From NCBI RefSeq assembly GCF_030954495.1, contig NZ_JAVHUW010000034.1:1-64000 (forward strand): a stretch of 64,000 nt of DNA, read 5' to 3'. The stretch's first letter is position 1; each line of letters begins with the position of its first letter. The position numbers were made by a program, and so were the translations under genes. The notes under the pieces are model-generated. The model made no database searches. It was not told the origin of the DNA and was given only the letters and a program-made list of their open reading frames with translations. The DNA comes from Candidatus Desulfosporosinus nitrosoreducens. Its GTDB lineage: Bacteria; Bacillota; Desulfitobacteriia; Desulfitobacteriales; Desulfitobacteriaceae. Positions 36,049-51,436 of this stretch are shown in pieces.

Positions 36049-37095
36049 ATGCAGACAAAACGAGCTTATATAGATGGGATTTGCCCAGAATCCGAACTAA
36101 TTCAAGAAGCCGCGAATTGGCTTCGCAGGGGGGAACTTGTGGCTTTTCCCACGGAAACGGTTTATGGCTTAGGAGCAAACGCCCTTGATGCCTTGGCCTG
36201 TGCCAAAATCTTTGCCGCCAAAGGGAGACCTCAGGATAATCCTTTGATTGTACATGTTTGCAGCCGAGCTATGGCTGACACCTTGGTCGATGTATGGACA
36301 GCGGAGGCCGAGCTGTGTGTTCAGCATTTCTGGCCCGGACCGCTAACATTGATCTTGAAAAAAAGATCAGTCATACCGGATGTCGTTACAGCTGGTTTAC
36401 CGTACTTGGCCTTGCGTATGCCCAGTCATCCGGTAGCGCTGCGCTTAATCGAAGAGACTGGGTTGCCTATAGCAGCTCCGAGTGCCAATAAATCCGGAAA
36501 GCCGAGTCCGACCAGGGGAAGTCACGTCTGGCGGGATATGAGGGGAAAAATTCCCCTGATTCTCGATGCCGGGGCTTGTCCGGTAGGCGTAGAGTCAACC
36601 GTGCTTGATTTAAGCGGAGATGTGCCAATGATTCTGCGTCCTGGCGGAGTTTCGCGGGAACGGTTGGAAGACCTGCTGGGCGAGGTTCGGGTGGATACTC
36701 CGAAGGAAAACCAAGTTCCTAAAGCTCCCGGCATGAAATATCGGCACTATGCTCCTCAAGGGGAGATGATAGTGCTGGTCGGTCCACCCGAACGAATCGT
36801 GCAGCGTATAGATCAAGAAATTAAACGCGGACATTCACGCCTAAAAAAAGTGGGAATCCTTTGTACACTGGAGAGTGCCCCCTTTTTACACCCCCTTCTT
36901 CCCGACCTTCTCTTCGTACTGGGATCAAAAGATCGTCCGGAAGAAGTAGCCGGAAGCTTGTTTGAGGGGCTCCGACTCTGTGACGAAAGGGGTATGGATC
37001 TGATTTTGGCTGAAGGAATAGAGGAAACAGGCCTGGGAGCCGCAGTCATGAACCGTTTGCTGAAAGCGGCGGGCCAAAGGATTGAATACATCTGA
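36049..37095 (+). CDS. L-threonylcarbamoyladenylate synthase (Sua5/YwlC type)
   Basis: At 348 residues this is the long Sua5 form: a YrdC/TsaC domain (about 15-205, with FPTETVYGLGANA, KGRPQDNPLIVH and SANKSGKPSPT) plus a C-terminal Sua5 domain. It makes threonylcarbamoyl-AMP for the t6A modification of tRNAs decoding ANN codons. It corresponds to ywlC of Bacillus and is in a run with prmC and mntP. Confidence 0.93.
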   Translation: MQTKRAYIDGICPESELIQEAANWLRRGELVAFPTETVYGLGANALDALACAKIFAAKGRPQDNPLIVHVCSRAMADTLVDVWTAEAELCVQHFWPGPLTLILKKRSVIPDVVTAGLPYLALRMPSHPVALRLIEETGLPIAAPSANKSGKPSPTRGSHVWRDMRGKIPLILDAGACPVGVESTVLDLSGDVPMILRPGGVSRERLEDLLGEVRVDTPKENQVPKAPGMKYRHYAPQGEMIVLVGPPERIVQRIDQEIKRGHSRLKKVGILCTLESAPFLHPLLPDLLFVLGSKDRPEEVAGSLFEGLRLCDERGMDLILAEGIEETGLGAAVMNRLLKAAGQRIEYI

Positions 37096-37157
37096 CGCAA
37101 TCCCGTCTAATAGACCCTTTCCCTAGCATATACTTAGTGAGAACGGAGGGAAGGGTA

Positions 37158-37742
37158 TTGAATTTAGTATGGGTTATCGCTTTGGCTGTCGCTTTAGGCA
37201 GCGATGCATTCTCTTTATCCCTGGCGATTGGCTTGTCTGGAATCAGGAAAGGTTTAATGCTGAAATTTATCCTTGTAGTAGGCCTTTTTCATGTGGTCAT
37301 GCCTTTGAGCGGGATGGTATTAGGCCAGGCTTTGGGAACAATCCTGGGTCAATTTGCGAGCTGCATTGGTGCTTTGGTGATCATTGGTTTAGGGGGACAT
37401 ATGCTGTATAAGGTTTATCGACCCACAGAAGAGAGCTTTTCCTTTAGTCGAGCCAAAGAAGCCTTGGTGCAGAAAAAATTGTTTATGGACATCTCCTATA
37501 AGGGCTGGAGCCTTTATGTGTTGGCTGCCAGTGTTAGTTTAGACGCCTTAAGTGTCGGGTTTTCGCTGGGAACCTTTGGGGTCAATATTTTGCTGACAGT
37601 TGCAGTTATTGGCTTCACAGCAAGTGCAATGACCGGAGTGGGTTTGGTGCTGGGGCGGGTAATGGGTACAAGGCTGGGAGATAGGGCGGAACTATTCGGC
37701 GGTCTGGCCTTGCTCCTGATCGGATTTAAATTGTTTTTTTAA
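37158..37742 (+). CDS. mntP: Manganese efflux pump MntP-like (YwlD)
   Basis: The 194-residue product has six hydrophobic segments in two halves, each with a conserved Asp-containing motif (ALGSDAFSLSLAIG near the start and SVSLDALSVGFSLG near 125). Both are typical of MntP/DUF204. It exports Mn2+. The TTG at 37158 is preferred because GGAGGGAAGGG lies just upstream; a GTG at 37137 would translate that site. Confidence 0.85.
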   Translation: MNLVWVIALAVALGSDAFSLSLAIGLSGIRKGLMLKFILVVGLFHVVMPLSGMVLGQALGTILGQFASCIGALVIIGLGGHMLYKVYRPTEESFSFSRAKEALVQKKLFMDISYKGWSLYVLAASVSLDALSVGFSLGTFGVNILLTVAVIGFTASAMTGVGLVLGRVMGTRLGDRAELFGGLALLLIGFKLFF

Positions 37743-37756
37743 TGAGGTGGGTCATT

Positions 37757-38197
37757 ATGGGGTTAAAGTTATTGTTCATATGCACAGGCAATACTTGCCG
37801 CAGTCCAATGGCTGAAGGGCTGGCCCACGAGCTATTGGGAGAAGGCGTTCAAGTCAGCTCGGCAGGAATGGAAGCCTGGGAAGGTGATAAGGCGAGCCCT
37901 CAAGCCTTAAAGGTGCTTAAGGAACGCAATGTGGATTTGTCCGATCATCGTTCCAGGAGAGTCAGCCTTGAGCTACTATCCGGGGCGGATTGGATTATTC
38001 CCATGACTCAGGCCCAAGAAGAAAGTCTTAAACGTCGTTTTCCGCAATTCGCTCCAAAAATTCGTTGCTTAGGAGAATGGGGAGAGAGGCCTTATGATAT
38101 TCGAGATCCTTGGATGGGATCTGTCTCTGAATATCGCCAGACGGCGTTGGAAATTGAAGAGTTATTGCGTTCGCTGAAAGAGCAGCTAAAACTTTAG
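37757..38197 (+). CDS. ywlE: Low-molecular-weight phosphatase, predicted protein-arginine phosphatase (YwlE)
   Basis: This 146-residue protein has the P-loop CTGNTCRSP (CX5R) near the N terminus and the general-acid Asp in IRDPWMGS. The Thr in CTGNT corresponds to Thr11 of Bacillus YwlE, the residue that favours phospho-arginine over phospho-tyrosine. Position after ywlD-like and before ywlF-like genes matches Bacillus. The ATG at 37757 with AGGTGGG upstream is preferred over ATG 37742. Confidence 0.88.
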   Translation: MGLKLLFICTGNTCRSPMAEGLAHELLGEGVQVSSAGMEAWEGDKASPQALKVLKERNVDLSDHRSRRVSLELLSGADWIIPMTQAQEESLKRRFPQFAPKIRCLGEWGERPYDIRDPWMGSVSEYRQTALEIEELLRSLKEQLKL

Positions 38198-38267
38198 CTG
38201 GCAATAAGGTGAATAGCTATTTCTCTCAATCGTCCGAAGGCATAAGATGGCTAAAAGATGTCCACAC

Positions 38268-38290
38268 TAGCGACGTTGTCGCTATTTTTT
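38268..38290 (+). terminator. Terminator after ywlE
   Basis: TAGCGAC-gtt-GTCGCTA followed by TTTTTT. Confidence 0.85.
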
Positions 38291-38388
38291 ATACTGTCAG
38301 AAAGTATAAACTTCATTAATACTTTTTGCAGGGATTTGTAACTGATTGTAGAATTTAATAATTACCTAGAAGAGATGGAGGAATTGAC

Positions 38389-38838
38389 GTGCGAGTTGTG
38401 CTGGGAGCAGATCATGGCGGGTATGAGCTTAAAGAAGCTATTCGTACCCATTTAGAGGCACAAGGTTTTAAGATTCTTGACGTAGGAACTCACTCGAAGG
38501 ACTCTGTGGATTATCCGGTTTATGGTTTTGCCGTTGGGGACGCAGTCTTGAAAGGTGAGGCAGATTTAGGAATTGCCATATGCGGAACAGGGCAAGGTAT
38601 TTCTATGACCGCAAATAAGCTTCCGGGAATTCGCTGTGCCGTTTGTAGTGAGACGTTTTCTGCAAGAATGGCCCGAGAACATAACAATGCCAATGTTTTA
38701 GCCTTAGGCGGCAGAGTGACAGGTGTAGGGCTTGCTCTTGATATAGTGGACATTTTTTTAAAAACGGAGTTTGCCGGAGGGAGACATGCCCGGCGGATCA
38801 ATCTGATTACTGAGATTGAGCTGGGTAAGAAAATCTGA
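38389..38838 (+). CDS. rpiB: Ribose 5-phosphate isomerase B
   Basis: The 149-residue protein shows LGADHGGYELK at the N terminus and the catalytic Cys in CGTGQGISMTANK (about residue 65), then CSETFSARMAREHNNANVL. It interconverts ribose and ribulose 5-phosphate. The GTG start has GATGGAGGAA upstream. It corresponds to ywlF. Confidence 0.94.
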   Translation: MRVVLGADHGGYELKEAIRTHLEAQGFKILDVGTHSKDSVDYPVYGFAVGDAVLKGEADLGIAICGTGQGISMTANKLPGIRCAVCSETFSARMAREHNNANVLALGGRVTGVGLALDIVDIFLKTEFAGGRHARRINLITEIELGKKI

Positions 38839-38868
38839 GCCTTAACCTCGGAAGGAGGATTTTTGCCC

Positions 38869-39429
38869 GTGGAAAAAAATGCTTCGCAAAGGCTTCGGGA
38901 ATTGGAGAAGGACTGGAAAGAAATACTGGACAGCTTTTTCCAACAAGTAACGATGCGTTCACAGCAGATTCTCGTCATAGGGTGCAGCACCAGTGAAGTG
39001 CTCGGGCAGCGCATAGGGCAGGGAAGCAGTCTGGATGTTGCCGGGATATTGCTGCCGCTGTTATTGGAGCATGTTAGAGAGAAAGATATTTATTTAGCTG
39101 TCCAGGGATGTGAGCATATTAATCGAGCGCTGGTTGTGGAAGAGGCCTGCGCAGAACATTATGGCCTGGAAATCGTCACAGTGCGTCCCGCGCTGCATGC
39201 TGGAGGAGCAATGACAGTTAAAGCCTGGGAGTTATTCTCTTCGCCGGTTATGGTTGAACGTATTCAAGGACATGCAGGTATAGACGTGGGAGATACTTTT
39301 ATCGGTATGCATCTGCGACCGGTCGCAATACCTATTCGGATTCAGGTTAAAGAATTAGGAGAAGCTCATTTAACTCTGGCTCGCACCCGCCCGCGCCTTA
39401 TCGGCGGTCCTCGGGCAGTGTACGAATAA
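38869..39429 (+). CDS. ywlG: TIGR01440/UPF0340 family protein YwlG
   Basis: The 186-residue protein matches the YwlG family (VIGCSTSEVLGQRIG, AVQGCEHINRALVVE, GDTFIGMHLRPVAVP-like ending). Function is unknown; the family nearly always sits between rpiB and glyA, as here. The GTG at 38869 gives 10-nt spacing from GGAGG; a TTG at 38863 gives only 4 nt. Confidence 0.88.
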   Translation: MEKNASQRLRELEKDWKEILDSFFQQVTMRSQQILVIGCSTSEVLGQRIGQGSSLDVAGILLPLLLEHVREKDIYLAVQGCEHINRALVVEEACAEHYGLEIVTVRPALHAGGAMTVKAWELFSSPVMVERIQGHAGIDVGDTFIGMHLRPVAIPIRIQVKELGEAHLTLARTRPRLIGGPRAVYE

Positions 39430-39453
39430 CTAAACGATAGGAGCGAAAACATC

Positions 39454-41827
<2,374 letters not shown>

Positions 41828-41880
41828 CTTTTCTCCCCCTCCTAATCAATTGAGGATATTCAATCGAAAGGAGTAACCAT

Positions 41881-43002
41881 GTGATCAATCGAAAAAAGGT
41901 GATGGTGGTGTTTGGCACACGCCCGGAAGCTATCAAAATGGCTCCTGTGATTCAAGCCCTCAGGCAAAGAGAATCAATTCACTGTCAGATCACCGTGACA
42001 GCTCAGCACCGTGAGATGCTGGATCAGGTATTGAAATTGTTTAAAATAGTGCCTGATTTCGATCTTAATCTTATGAAACAGGGGCAAACCTTAACAGAGA
42101 TTACAACGCGTGCTCTTAACGGGCTGCAAGAGATTTTTCAGCGCGAACTGCCTGATCTTGTTCTTGTGCACGGAGATACAACAACTACATTTGCGGCCGC
42201 TCTGGCAGCTTTTTATACGCAAATTCCCATTGGGCATGTTGAAGCCGGTTTGCGTACAGGCAATAAGTATTCGCCCTTTCCGGAAGAGATGAATCGCAGA
42301 TTAGCAGGCGTCTTAACAGATTTTCATTTTGCGCCGACTGCAACGGCCCAAAGGAATCTCCTGCAAGAGGGAATCCCGCCCGAAAAAGTGTTTGTAACGG
42401 GCAACACAGTGGTTGATGCTTTATTGGCAACGGTAAAGCCGGACTACAGCTTTCTTGATCCGGAGATCCAAGCTATTGTAAACCGGGGAGAGAGCTCGCG
42501 AATGGTTCTTGTCACAACACATCGCAGGGAAAATCTCGGTGAGCCAATGCGGCAGATTTATCAGGCTTTACAAAAAATGCTCGAGGTTTTTCCGGATACA
42601 TATGTTGTATTTCCGGTACATAAAAACCCTAAAGTTCGAAAAGTGGTCACTGAAGTATTGGGAAATGATCCTAAGGTCTTTCTTGTGGAGCCCTTAGACT
42701 ATGAGCCATTTGTAAATCTAATGGCACGTTCGCATTTGATCTTGACAGATTCGGGAGGAATTCAAGAGGAGGCTCCCTCATTGGGGATACCTGTTTTAGT
42801 GGTCAGGGATACAACAGAACGGCCTGAAGCTGTGGAAGCGGGGACTGTTTCACTCGTCGGAACCGGATATGACAGCGTTCTCAAGGAACTGAAGCGGCTT
42901 CTGAGCAGTAAAGGCGCTTATCAGAAAATGGCGGCAGCTCATAATCCTTATGGGGACGGGCATTCAGGCGAACGAATCGCAAAAATCATTATAGGAAATT
43001 GA
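41881..43002 (+). CDS. wecB: UDP-N-acetylglucosamine 2-epimerase (non-hydrolysing)
   Basis: The 373-residue protein has FGTRPEAIKMAPV at the N terminus, HVEAGLRTG and the LTDSGGIQEEAP motif, all WecB/MnaA signatures. It makes UDP-ManNAc for cell-wall or surface polysaccharide linkage; the TagA-like transferase at 56.3 kb could use it. The GTG at 41881 follows AAAGGAGTAACCAT. Confidence 0.94.
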   Translation: MINRKKVMVVFGTRPEAIKMAPVIQALRQRESIHCQITVTAQHREMLDQVLKLFKIVPDFDLNLMKQGQTLTEITTRALNGLQEIFQRELPDLVLVHGDTTTTFAAALAAFYTQIPIGHVEAGLRTGNKYSPFPEEMNRRLAGVLTDFHFAPTATAQRNLLQEGIPPEKVFVTGNTVVDALLATVKPDYSFLDPEIQAIVNRGESSRMVLVTTHRRENLGEPMRQIYQALQKMLEVFPDTYVVFPVHKNPKVRKVVTEVLGNDPKVFLVEPLDYEPFVNLMARSHLILTDSGGIQEEAPSLGIPVLVVRDTTERPEAVEAGTVSLVGTGYDSVLKELKRLLSSKGAYQKMAAAHNPYGDGHSGERIAKIIIGN

Positions 43003-43113
43003 TATGACAATAGAAATATACTATGTATAAAATAGCACAAAGTCTTGTAAAAGTATGTTACAATGGCATAGGACAATAGTGAAACGTATCAGAAAAAGTT
43101 TGAAGGGAATATT

Positions 43114-43173
43114 ATGAATAGTCTTGCTGAACATAATGCAAGCAAGAGTGTTAATTTAGCCTCGCAAAAGTAG
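43114..43173 (+). CDS. Possible 19-residue ORF upstream of the atp operon
   Basis: ATG with GAAGGGAA upstream opens a 19-codon frame (MNSLAEHNASKSVNLASQK) in the atp leader. It could be a leader peptide or chance. A TACAAT at 43059 may be the operon -10, but no good -35 accompanies it. Confidence 0.25.
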   Translation: MNSLAEHNASKSVNLASQK

Positions 43174-43202
43174 TTACTAGTACATAGCAAAGGACGAAGA
43201 AT

Positions 43203-43430
43203 GTGGCGGGGAATATGAGATCATGGCAAAAAGCAGTTGCCATAGGCTCGAGTATTGCAACAACATTAGCCGGGTTGGTCGGAGGGGGATATTTCCTGGG
43301 ACGTAACCTTGATGTCCGTTGGGGAACTTTTCCGTGGCTGACTATTGGCTTAATGCTGGGCGGACTGGCGTTGGGTGCAGTTACTCTGGTAATTTCTTTA
43401 AAAGAGTGGGCAACAGATGATAAGAAGTAG
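43203..43430 (+). CDS. atpZ: AtpZ-like small membrane protein of the ATP synthase operon
   Basis: This 75-residue protein has two membrane helices separated by GRNLDVRWGTFPW, the AtpZ/AtpI (F0F1-ATPase subunit-like) pattern. AtpZ with AtpI has been linked to Mg2+/Ca2+ transport and ring assembly in Bacillus. GTG 43203 has AAAGGACG upstream; ATG 43215 is an alternative. It overlaps the next gene by 14 bases. Confidence 0.8.
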   Translation: MAGNMRSWQKAVAIGSSIATTLAGLVGGGYFLGRNLDVRWGTFPWLTIGLMLGGLALGAVTLVISLKEWATDDKK

Positions 43431-43788
43431 CTTAGTAGCCTTTTGGGGCGGAACTGCCTGTCTATTACTGGGATTTGCCGTGACAGGTTATCAAAATTTG
43501 CTGGGCAGCCTAATCGGGTACTGGACAGGATTCGGCTATACCATATGGGTATATCGCGACACGCTTATCAGTTCAGAACTTGATATTCGCTCGGCAATTG
43601 GCAAGATGCGCCGTAGTTTTTTTTCTCGCTTAGGAGTGGTTACGCTTGTTGTCGTCGCTGTTGGACGCTTCCAAAGGAATTGGCTTCTGAGTTTAGCTTT
43701 GGGGATTGCTGTGGGGTTGATTATTTCATTCATCACCGTTGCAATACAAAGAATTCAAGGAGAAAGGGGGGAGGAAAAAAGTGGATGA
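43417..43788 (+). CDS. atpI: ATP synthase subunit I (AtpI-like)
   Basis: This 123-residue protein has four predicted membrane segments and matches the ATP synthase I family, which helps assemble the c-ring. It overlaps atpZ at its start and atpB at its end, consistent with translational coupling. Confidence 0.8.
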   Translation: MIRSSLVAFWGGTACLLLGFAVTGYQNLLGSLIGYWTGFGYTIWVYRDTLISSELDIRSAIGKMRRSFFSRLGVVTLVVVAVGRFQRNWLLSLALGIAVGLIISFITVAIQRIQGERGEEKSG

Positions 43789-44539
43789 AGGAACAGTTCT
43801 CTGGCACTTAGGAAATATGACCTTTCACGCGCGAACCTTAATCAACACTTGGCTTGTAATGCTTGCTATTCTAATTTTTTGTTTTTTAGGCGTCCGACAT
43901 CTCACCAGCGGCAAACCTGGTAAAATGCAGAATGTTTTGGAATGGATTGTAGATTTCGTCAAAAACTTAGTATCTGACAATATGAATTACGAACAGGGAC
44001 GTCCGCTTCTCGGCTATTTATTAACGCTGATCATGTTTGTCTTCTTTTCCAATATGGTCAGTGTGATCCCGAACTTAACGTTTGGCCTTTTTGAACATTT
44101 TGATATACACTTTGCCCAGTTGGACAAAATCTTTGATGCAAAAGAATATTTTTCGGCGGCACCTACCTCAGATATTAATGTTACAGGGGCTCTGGCTTTG
44201 TTGACCATCTTTTTGGTTATATTTTTGGGAGTCAAAACCAAGGGACTTCACTATTTCCATCACTTTGTAGAGCCTTTCAAGGTCTTTGCGATCATTCACA
44301 TCATCGATATGCTGGCGAAGCCATTGACGCTTGCTTTTCGTCTATTTGGCAACATATTTGCAGGCGAGATCCTTGTCAAGGTTATTTGGATGTTACCGGG
44401 ATTCAGTGTTCTTCCAGGGATCATACCGCAGGTAATCTGGCTGGCTTTCAGTATCTTTATTGGGGCCATTCAGGCTTACGTCTTCACGGTATTGACGACG
44501 GCTTACATATCTCAAGCCGTAACACCCTCTGAACATTAA
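43781..44539 (+). CDS. atpB: F0F1 ATP synthase subunit a
   Basis: The 252-residue membrane protein has five or six helices, including the essential Arg in LAFRLFGNIFAGE (about residue 186) and the final AIQAYVFTVLTTAYIS. It forms the proton half-channels. The GTG at 43781 with GGGGGGAGG upstream is chosen; the longer frame from 43739 lies inside subunit I. Confidence 0.94.
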   Translation: MDEGTVLWHLGNMTFHARTLINTWLVMLAILIFCFLGVRHLTSGKPGKMQNVLEWIVDFVKNLVSDNMNYEQGRPLLGYLLTLIMFVFFSNMVSVIPNLTFGLFEHFDIHFAQLDKIFDAKEYFSAAPTSDINVTGALALLTIFLVIFLGVKTKGLHYFHHFVEPFKVFAIIHIIDMLAKPLTLAFRLFGNIFAGEILVKVIWMLPGFSVLPGIIPQVIWLAFSIFIGAIQAYVFTVLTTAYISQAVTPSEH

Positions 44540-44617
44540 AAAACTATTTCAAGGGTTAGTTTTCAGTGATGCTCAGTAATCACTGAGGGAATAATTCTTA
44601 CAATTTATCGGAATTAA

Positions 44618-44869
<252 letters not shown>

Positions 44870-44907
44870 GTTCGTTTGATGGGCTAACGAATTGCGCCTA
44901 TCTTAAT

Positions 44908-44940
44908 CAAGGGGGGACGAAAGTTCCCCCTTGAAAAAAA
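44908..44940 (+). terminator. Intra-operon hairpin between atpE and atpF
   Basis: CAAGGGGG and a CCCCCTTG partner (44926-44933) form a strong stem followed by AAAAAAA, not T. It is more likely a 3' mRNA stabiliser or processing site that raises c-subunit output than a full terminator. Confidence 0.5.
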
Positions 44941-44980
44941 TCATCGCGACGTCAATCAGACTCGAGAGGGGGGTAGACCA

Positions 44981-45474
44981 TTGGGTGGGAATCCTATTCA
45001 ATTTGACTATACGGTAGTGGCTACAATTATATCGTTCCTGCTGCTCGTTTGGCTGCTTAAAGCAAAGGCCTGGGGGCCGTTAATGTCAATAATGGAAGAA
45101 CGGCGGACTCATATCGAATCCATGATTTCTCAGGCGGAAAATGAACGAAAACAGGCTGAGCAAATAAAACGCGAATATCAAGAGGAAATGCGTAAGGCTC
45201 GTCAGGAAGCTCAAGAGGTGATCGCCAAAGCGACAAAGGTGAGCGAAGTGCGAGCGGCTGAGATTTTGGCTGAATCCCACGAGGAAGCTGAGAAAATCAA
45301 GAAATCTGCCCTTGTTGACATTGAACGTGAACGGGATCGCGCGATTTCTGAAGTTAAAGCACAAGTTGCGGATCTTTCAGTTCTTGTGGCGGAAAAAATT
45401 ATTCGTCAAAAGCTCGATATTAAGGGTCAAGGAGCTCTCATTGAACAATTCATTCAAGAAGTAGGCGAAATGCA

Positions 45475-45478
<4 letters not shown>
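44981..45478 (+). CDS. atpF: F0F1 ATP synthase subunit b
   Basis: The 165-residue protein has one N-terminal membrane helix followed by a long charged coiled coil (about residues 30-140), the b-subunit layout. The TTG start lies after GAGAGGGGGGTAG. It overlaps atpH by four bases. Confidence 0.93.
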
Positions 45479-47554
<2,076 letters not shown>

Positions 47555-47578
47555 AATAAAAAGGAGTAGGTGAATGAG

Positions 47579-48424
47579 GTGGCAGGAGTACGCGATATTC
47601 GTCGCCGGATCCGCAGCGTACGCAATATGCAGCAGATCACAAAAGCGATGAAAATGGTTTCCGCGGCCAAACTCAGAAAAGCCCAACAAAAACTTAGCGC
47701 TGCCCGTCCATATGCCCGTCAATTGCAGGGGGTCTTGGAACGCCTGTCACAGGCTCCTGTGGATACAGTTCATCCGCTGTTAGTTAAGCGGCCTGTGCAA
47801 AAGGTGGTTTATGTGTTAATTACTTCAGACCGTGGTCTCTGTGGAGGGTATAATGCTAACCTGATCCGCAAGACCACCGGTTTGATTGCCGAAACACCGC
47901 AAGAAGTTAAGTTGGTGACGGTTGGCCGCAAAGGTCGGGATTTCTTTCGCCGCGGTAAGATCGAGTTTTTGGCTGAGTTTGTAGCGCTTGGAGATGAACC
48001 AAGTTATAACCAAGCAAAAGAAATAGCTCAGGAAGTAGTGCGGCTCTATGAGCAGGGTGAAGCGGATGAGGTTTATCTTTTGTATACTGAGTTCGTAAGC
48101 GCCATTACGCAACGGCCCACGCAAGTCAAATTGCTTCCGATCGAAAAGCCTGAAGGCAAACAAGGTAAACAATATATTTTTGAACCGTCTCCAGACGAAA
48201 TCCTTACCAGCTTGTTGCCGAAGTATGTGGAAACACAGATCTTCCGCTCAATCCTTGAAGGGAAAGCAAGCGAGCAAGGGGCCAGGATGACGGCCATGAG
48301 TTCGGCAACAGATAATGCCAAGGATATGATTGATCGGTTGTCGCTGGCTATGAACAGAGCCCGGCAGGCGGCGATCACTAAGGAAATATCTGAAATTGTC
48401 GGTGGAGCAGCTGCTTTGGAATAA
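47579..48424 (+). CDS. atpG: F0F1 ATP synthase subunit gamma
   Basis: The 281-residue protein starts with RDIRRRIRSVRNMQQITKAMKMV and ends with the family helix NRARQAAITKEISEIVGGA. It is the rotor shaft. GTG 47579 gives the usual MAGVRD-type start with AAGGAG 12 nt upstream; GTG 47570 is a shorter-spaced alternative. Confidence 0.95.
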   Translation: MAGVRDIRRRIRSVRNMQQITKAMKMVSAAKLRKAQQKLSAARPYARQLQGVLERLSQAPVDTVHPLLVKRPVQKVVYVLITSDRGLCGGYNANLIRKTTGLIAETPQEVKLVTVGRKGRDFFRRGKIEFLAEFVALGDEPSYNQAKEIAQEVVRLYEQGEADEVYLLYTEFVSAITQRPTQVKLLPIEKPEGKQGKQYIFEPSPDEILTSLLPKYVETQIFRSILEGKASEQGARMTAMSSATDNAKDMIDRLSLAMNRARQAAITKEISEIVGGAAALE

Positions 48425-48445
48425 GCTGCCGGAAATACCCAATAA

Positions 48446-49858
<1,413 letters not shown>

Positions 49859-49861
49859 GCC

Positions 49862-50269
49862 ATGGCTGGAACATTTGCACTTCGCATTGTCTCCCCAGAA
49901 GGAGATGTTCTGAAAGAAGATGTTGAGTTTGTAGTACTCCCCGGGGGGGCGGGCGAGTTAGGAATATTGCCTAACCACGCACCTCTAATTGCAGGTCTTA
50001 GCGTCGGCGTTGCACGTTACACGCTCAACGGCACAGTTAAACGGGTTGCTTTAGCAGGCGGTTTTGTTGAAGTAGCTGACAACTCTGCGACTGTTCTTGC
50101 GGATACTGCTGAATTGAGCGAAGAGATCGATCTTCAGCGTGCCCTTGCGGCCAAAGAGCGTGCGACCAAGCGTTTGTCGGCAGTTAACACTGAAACTGAC
50201 GTGAAACGTGCCGAGTTTGCCTTGCGCAAGGCTGTGGCTCGAATTAATGCCTCAGAGGACAAAAAATAA
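49862..50269 (+). CDS. atpC: F0F1 ATP synthase subunit epsilon
   Basis: The 135-residue protein has a beta-sandwich N-terminal domain (PGGAGELGILPNHAPL) and a two-helix C-terminal domain that can inhibit hydrolysis. It closes the operon, with the terminator 66 bp on. Confidence 0.95.
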   Translation: MAGTFALRIVSPEGDVLKEDVEFVVLPGGAGELGILPNHAPLIAGLSVGVARYTLNGTVKRVALAGGFVEVADNSATVLADTAELSEEIDLQRALAAKERATKRLSAVNTETDVKRAEFALRKAVARINASEDKK

Positions 50270-50334
50270 TTTATATGACGGTTATTTAAAACGAAAGTTT
50301 TTGAAATGTTGAAAACTGCATAGAATTATGCGCC

Positions 50335-50359
50335 AAAAGGGCCCTCTGGGTCCTTTTTT
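50335..50359 (+). terminator. atp operon terminator
   Basis: AAAAGGGCCC-tct-GGGTCCTTTTTT forms a stem with one G-U pair ending in six T. Confidence 0.85.
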
Positions 50360-50647
50360 CTTCTGAATAAAATAAAGATCTCCGAGCTTACGCCTTGTCT
50401 GATGTAACACTCGAGGATTTTTTTAATGATACTTTTCACTATTTTAATAAAGATAAGTTAAAAATTTGTTTTTGAAATCTAAATAGGGTAAAGTGTTTAA
50501 GCATACATAAGGTAAAAATTTGTAATAACTATAAAAAGAGCTAAAATAAATAAGGTAAGTAAATAGAATAAACACAAAAAATTTACTGAGTTCGGAATTA
50601 AACACGTTAGCTTTCTCACGATTTGGTAAAACTAAAGGTGAAGAAAC
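50360..50647. other. AT-rich intergenic region
   Basis: Very AT-rich, with many TAAAA and AATAA words and no frame with a ribosome site. It must hold the ywmB-murA promoter, but no hexamer pair stands out. Nothing else seen. Confidence 0.4.
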
Positions 50648-51325
50648 GTGAGAAAGAGGTTCACTATGTTAACATCGACTATTCAAAGATCATTGGGAGG
50701 CAAGCAAAAAATAATTGTTATTGCGCTGGCATTTTTTATGGCTATAAGTTTTAAACCTAACTTTTTAATGCCGGCAGACTCGACAACCTCAGGTCAGCAA
50801 AAAGTTTCCGCAATCCCTCTCCTTTTAAATTCCCAGCAGGTTGCAAGCCAAAAGGCAACGGTTAGGTTGATTATATGGTTCGATGATTTAAAAGGCGGCT
50901 TAGTTAAGTTGCCTAATCCTCCTTTAAAAAATTGGAAATGGGAATCTAAAGAGCTTTATGCCGGAAATGGCAAAAGAGCAATGACTATCTCCGGAGAAAG
51001 TATTCTTAACAAAAATGAGGAACAACAACTGTATACATGGTATACTATAATGGCTCGCAGTATTGCCAAGGAGGGCGGCAGGGTTTACTTAGACGAACGG
51101 ATTCCGGAAAGTCTTGATATTTCGGCTTATCTGAGTCATCTAAAGGCACAGCCCATTGAATGGGCCCTTTCTGATAATTTGGTTTCGATTGCAGCTTGTG
51201 AGCGTCAAATCAATCCTAGCGTAAAGGTTGGAAATGACCGCATCAACCTGCAATTGCTTAGTCGGGGAGAAAGCTCAACCGGACAAACCGTTTTGGCAAT
51301 GCCAGTGTTGCTAGAAGAATTTTAG
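50648..51325 (+). CDS. ywmB: YwmB-like TATA-box-binding-fold protein
   Basis: The 225-residue protein has an N-terminal membrane or signal segment (about residues 20-36) and a YwmB-type domain beyond residue 60, with weak similarity over WFDDLKGGL and TWYTIMARSIAKEGG. The call rests on this and on its place between atpC and murA, as in Bacillus. Function is unknown. GTG 50648 or ATG 50666 may start it. Confidence 0.75.
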   Translation: MRKRFTMLTSTIQRSLGGKQKIIVIALAFFMAISFKPNFLMPADSTTSGQQKVSAIPLLLNSQQVASQKATVRLIIWFDDLKGGLVKLPNPPLKNWKWESKELYAGNGKRAMTISGESILNKNEEQQLYTWYTIMARSIAKEGGRVYLDERIPESLDISAYLSHLKAQPIEWALSDNLVSIAACERQINPSVKVGNDRINLQLLSRGESSTGQTVLAMPVLLEEF

Positions 51326-51436
51326 GATCAGTTTTAGAAGAAATAAGTCGAAATCAAGCAGGAGAAAATACTAGGTAGAGAGAATAACATTTAGCTATGC
51401 TATTTATTAACCTAGAACAGGGGGTGTCTTCAGAAT

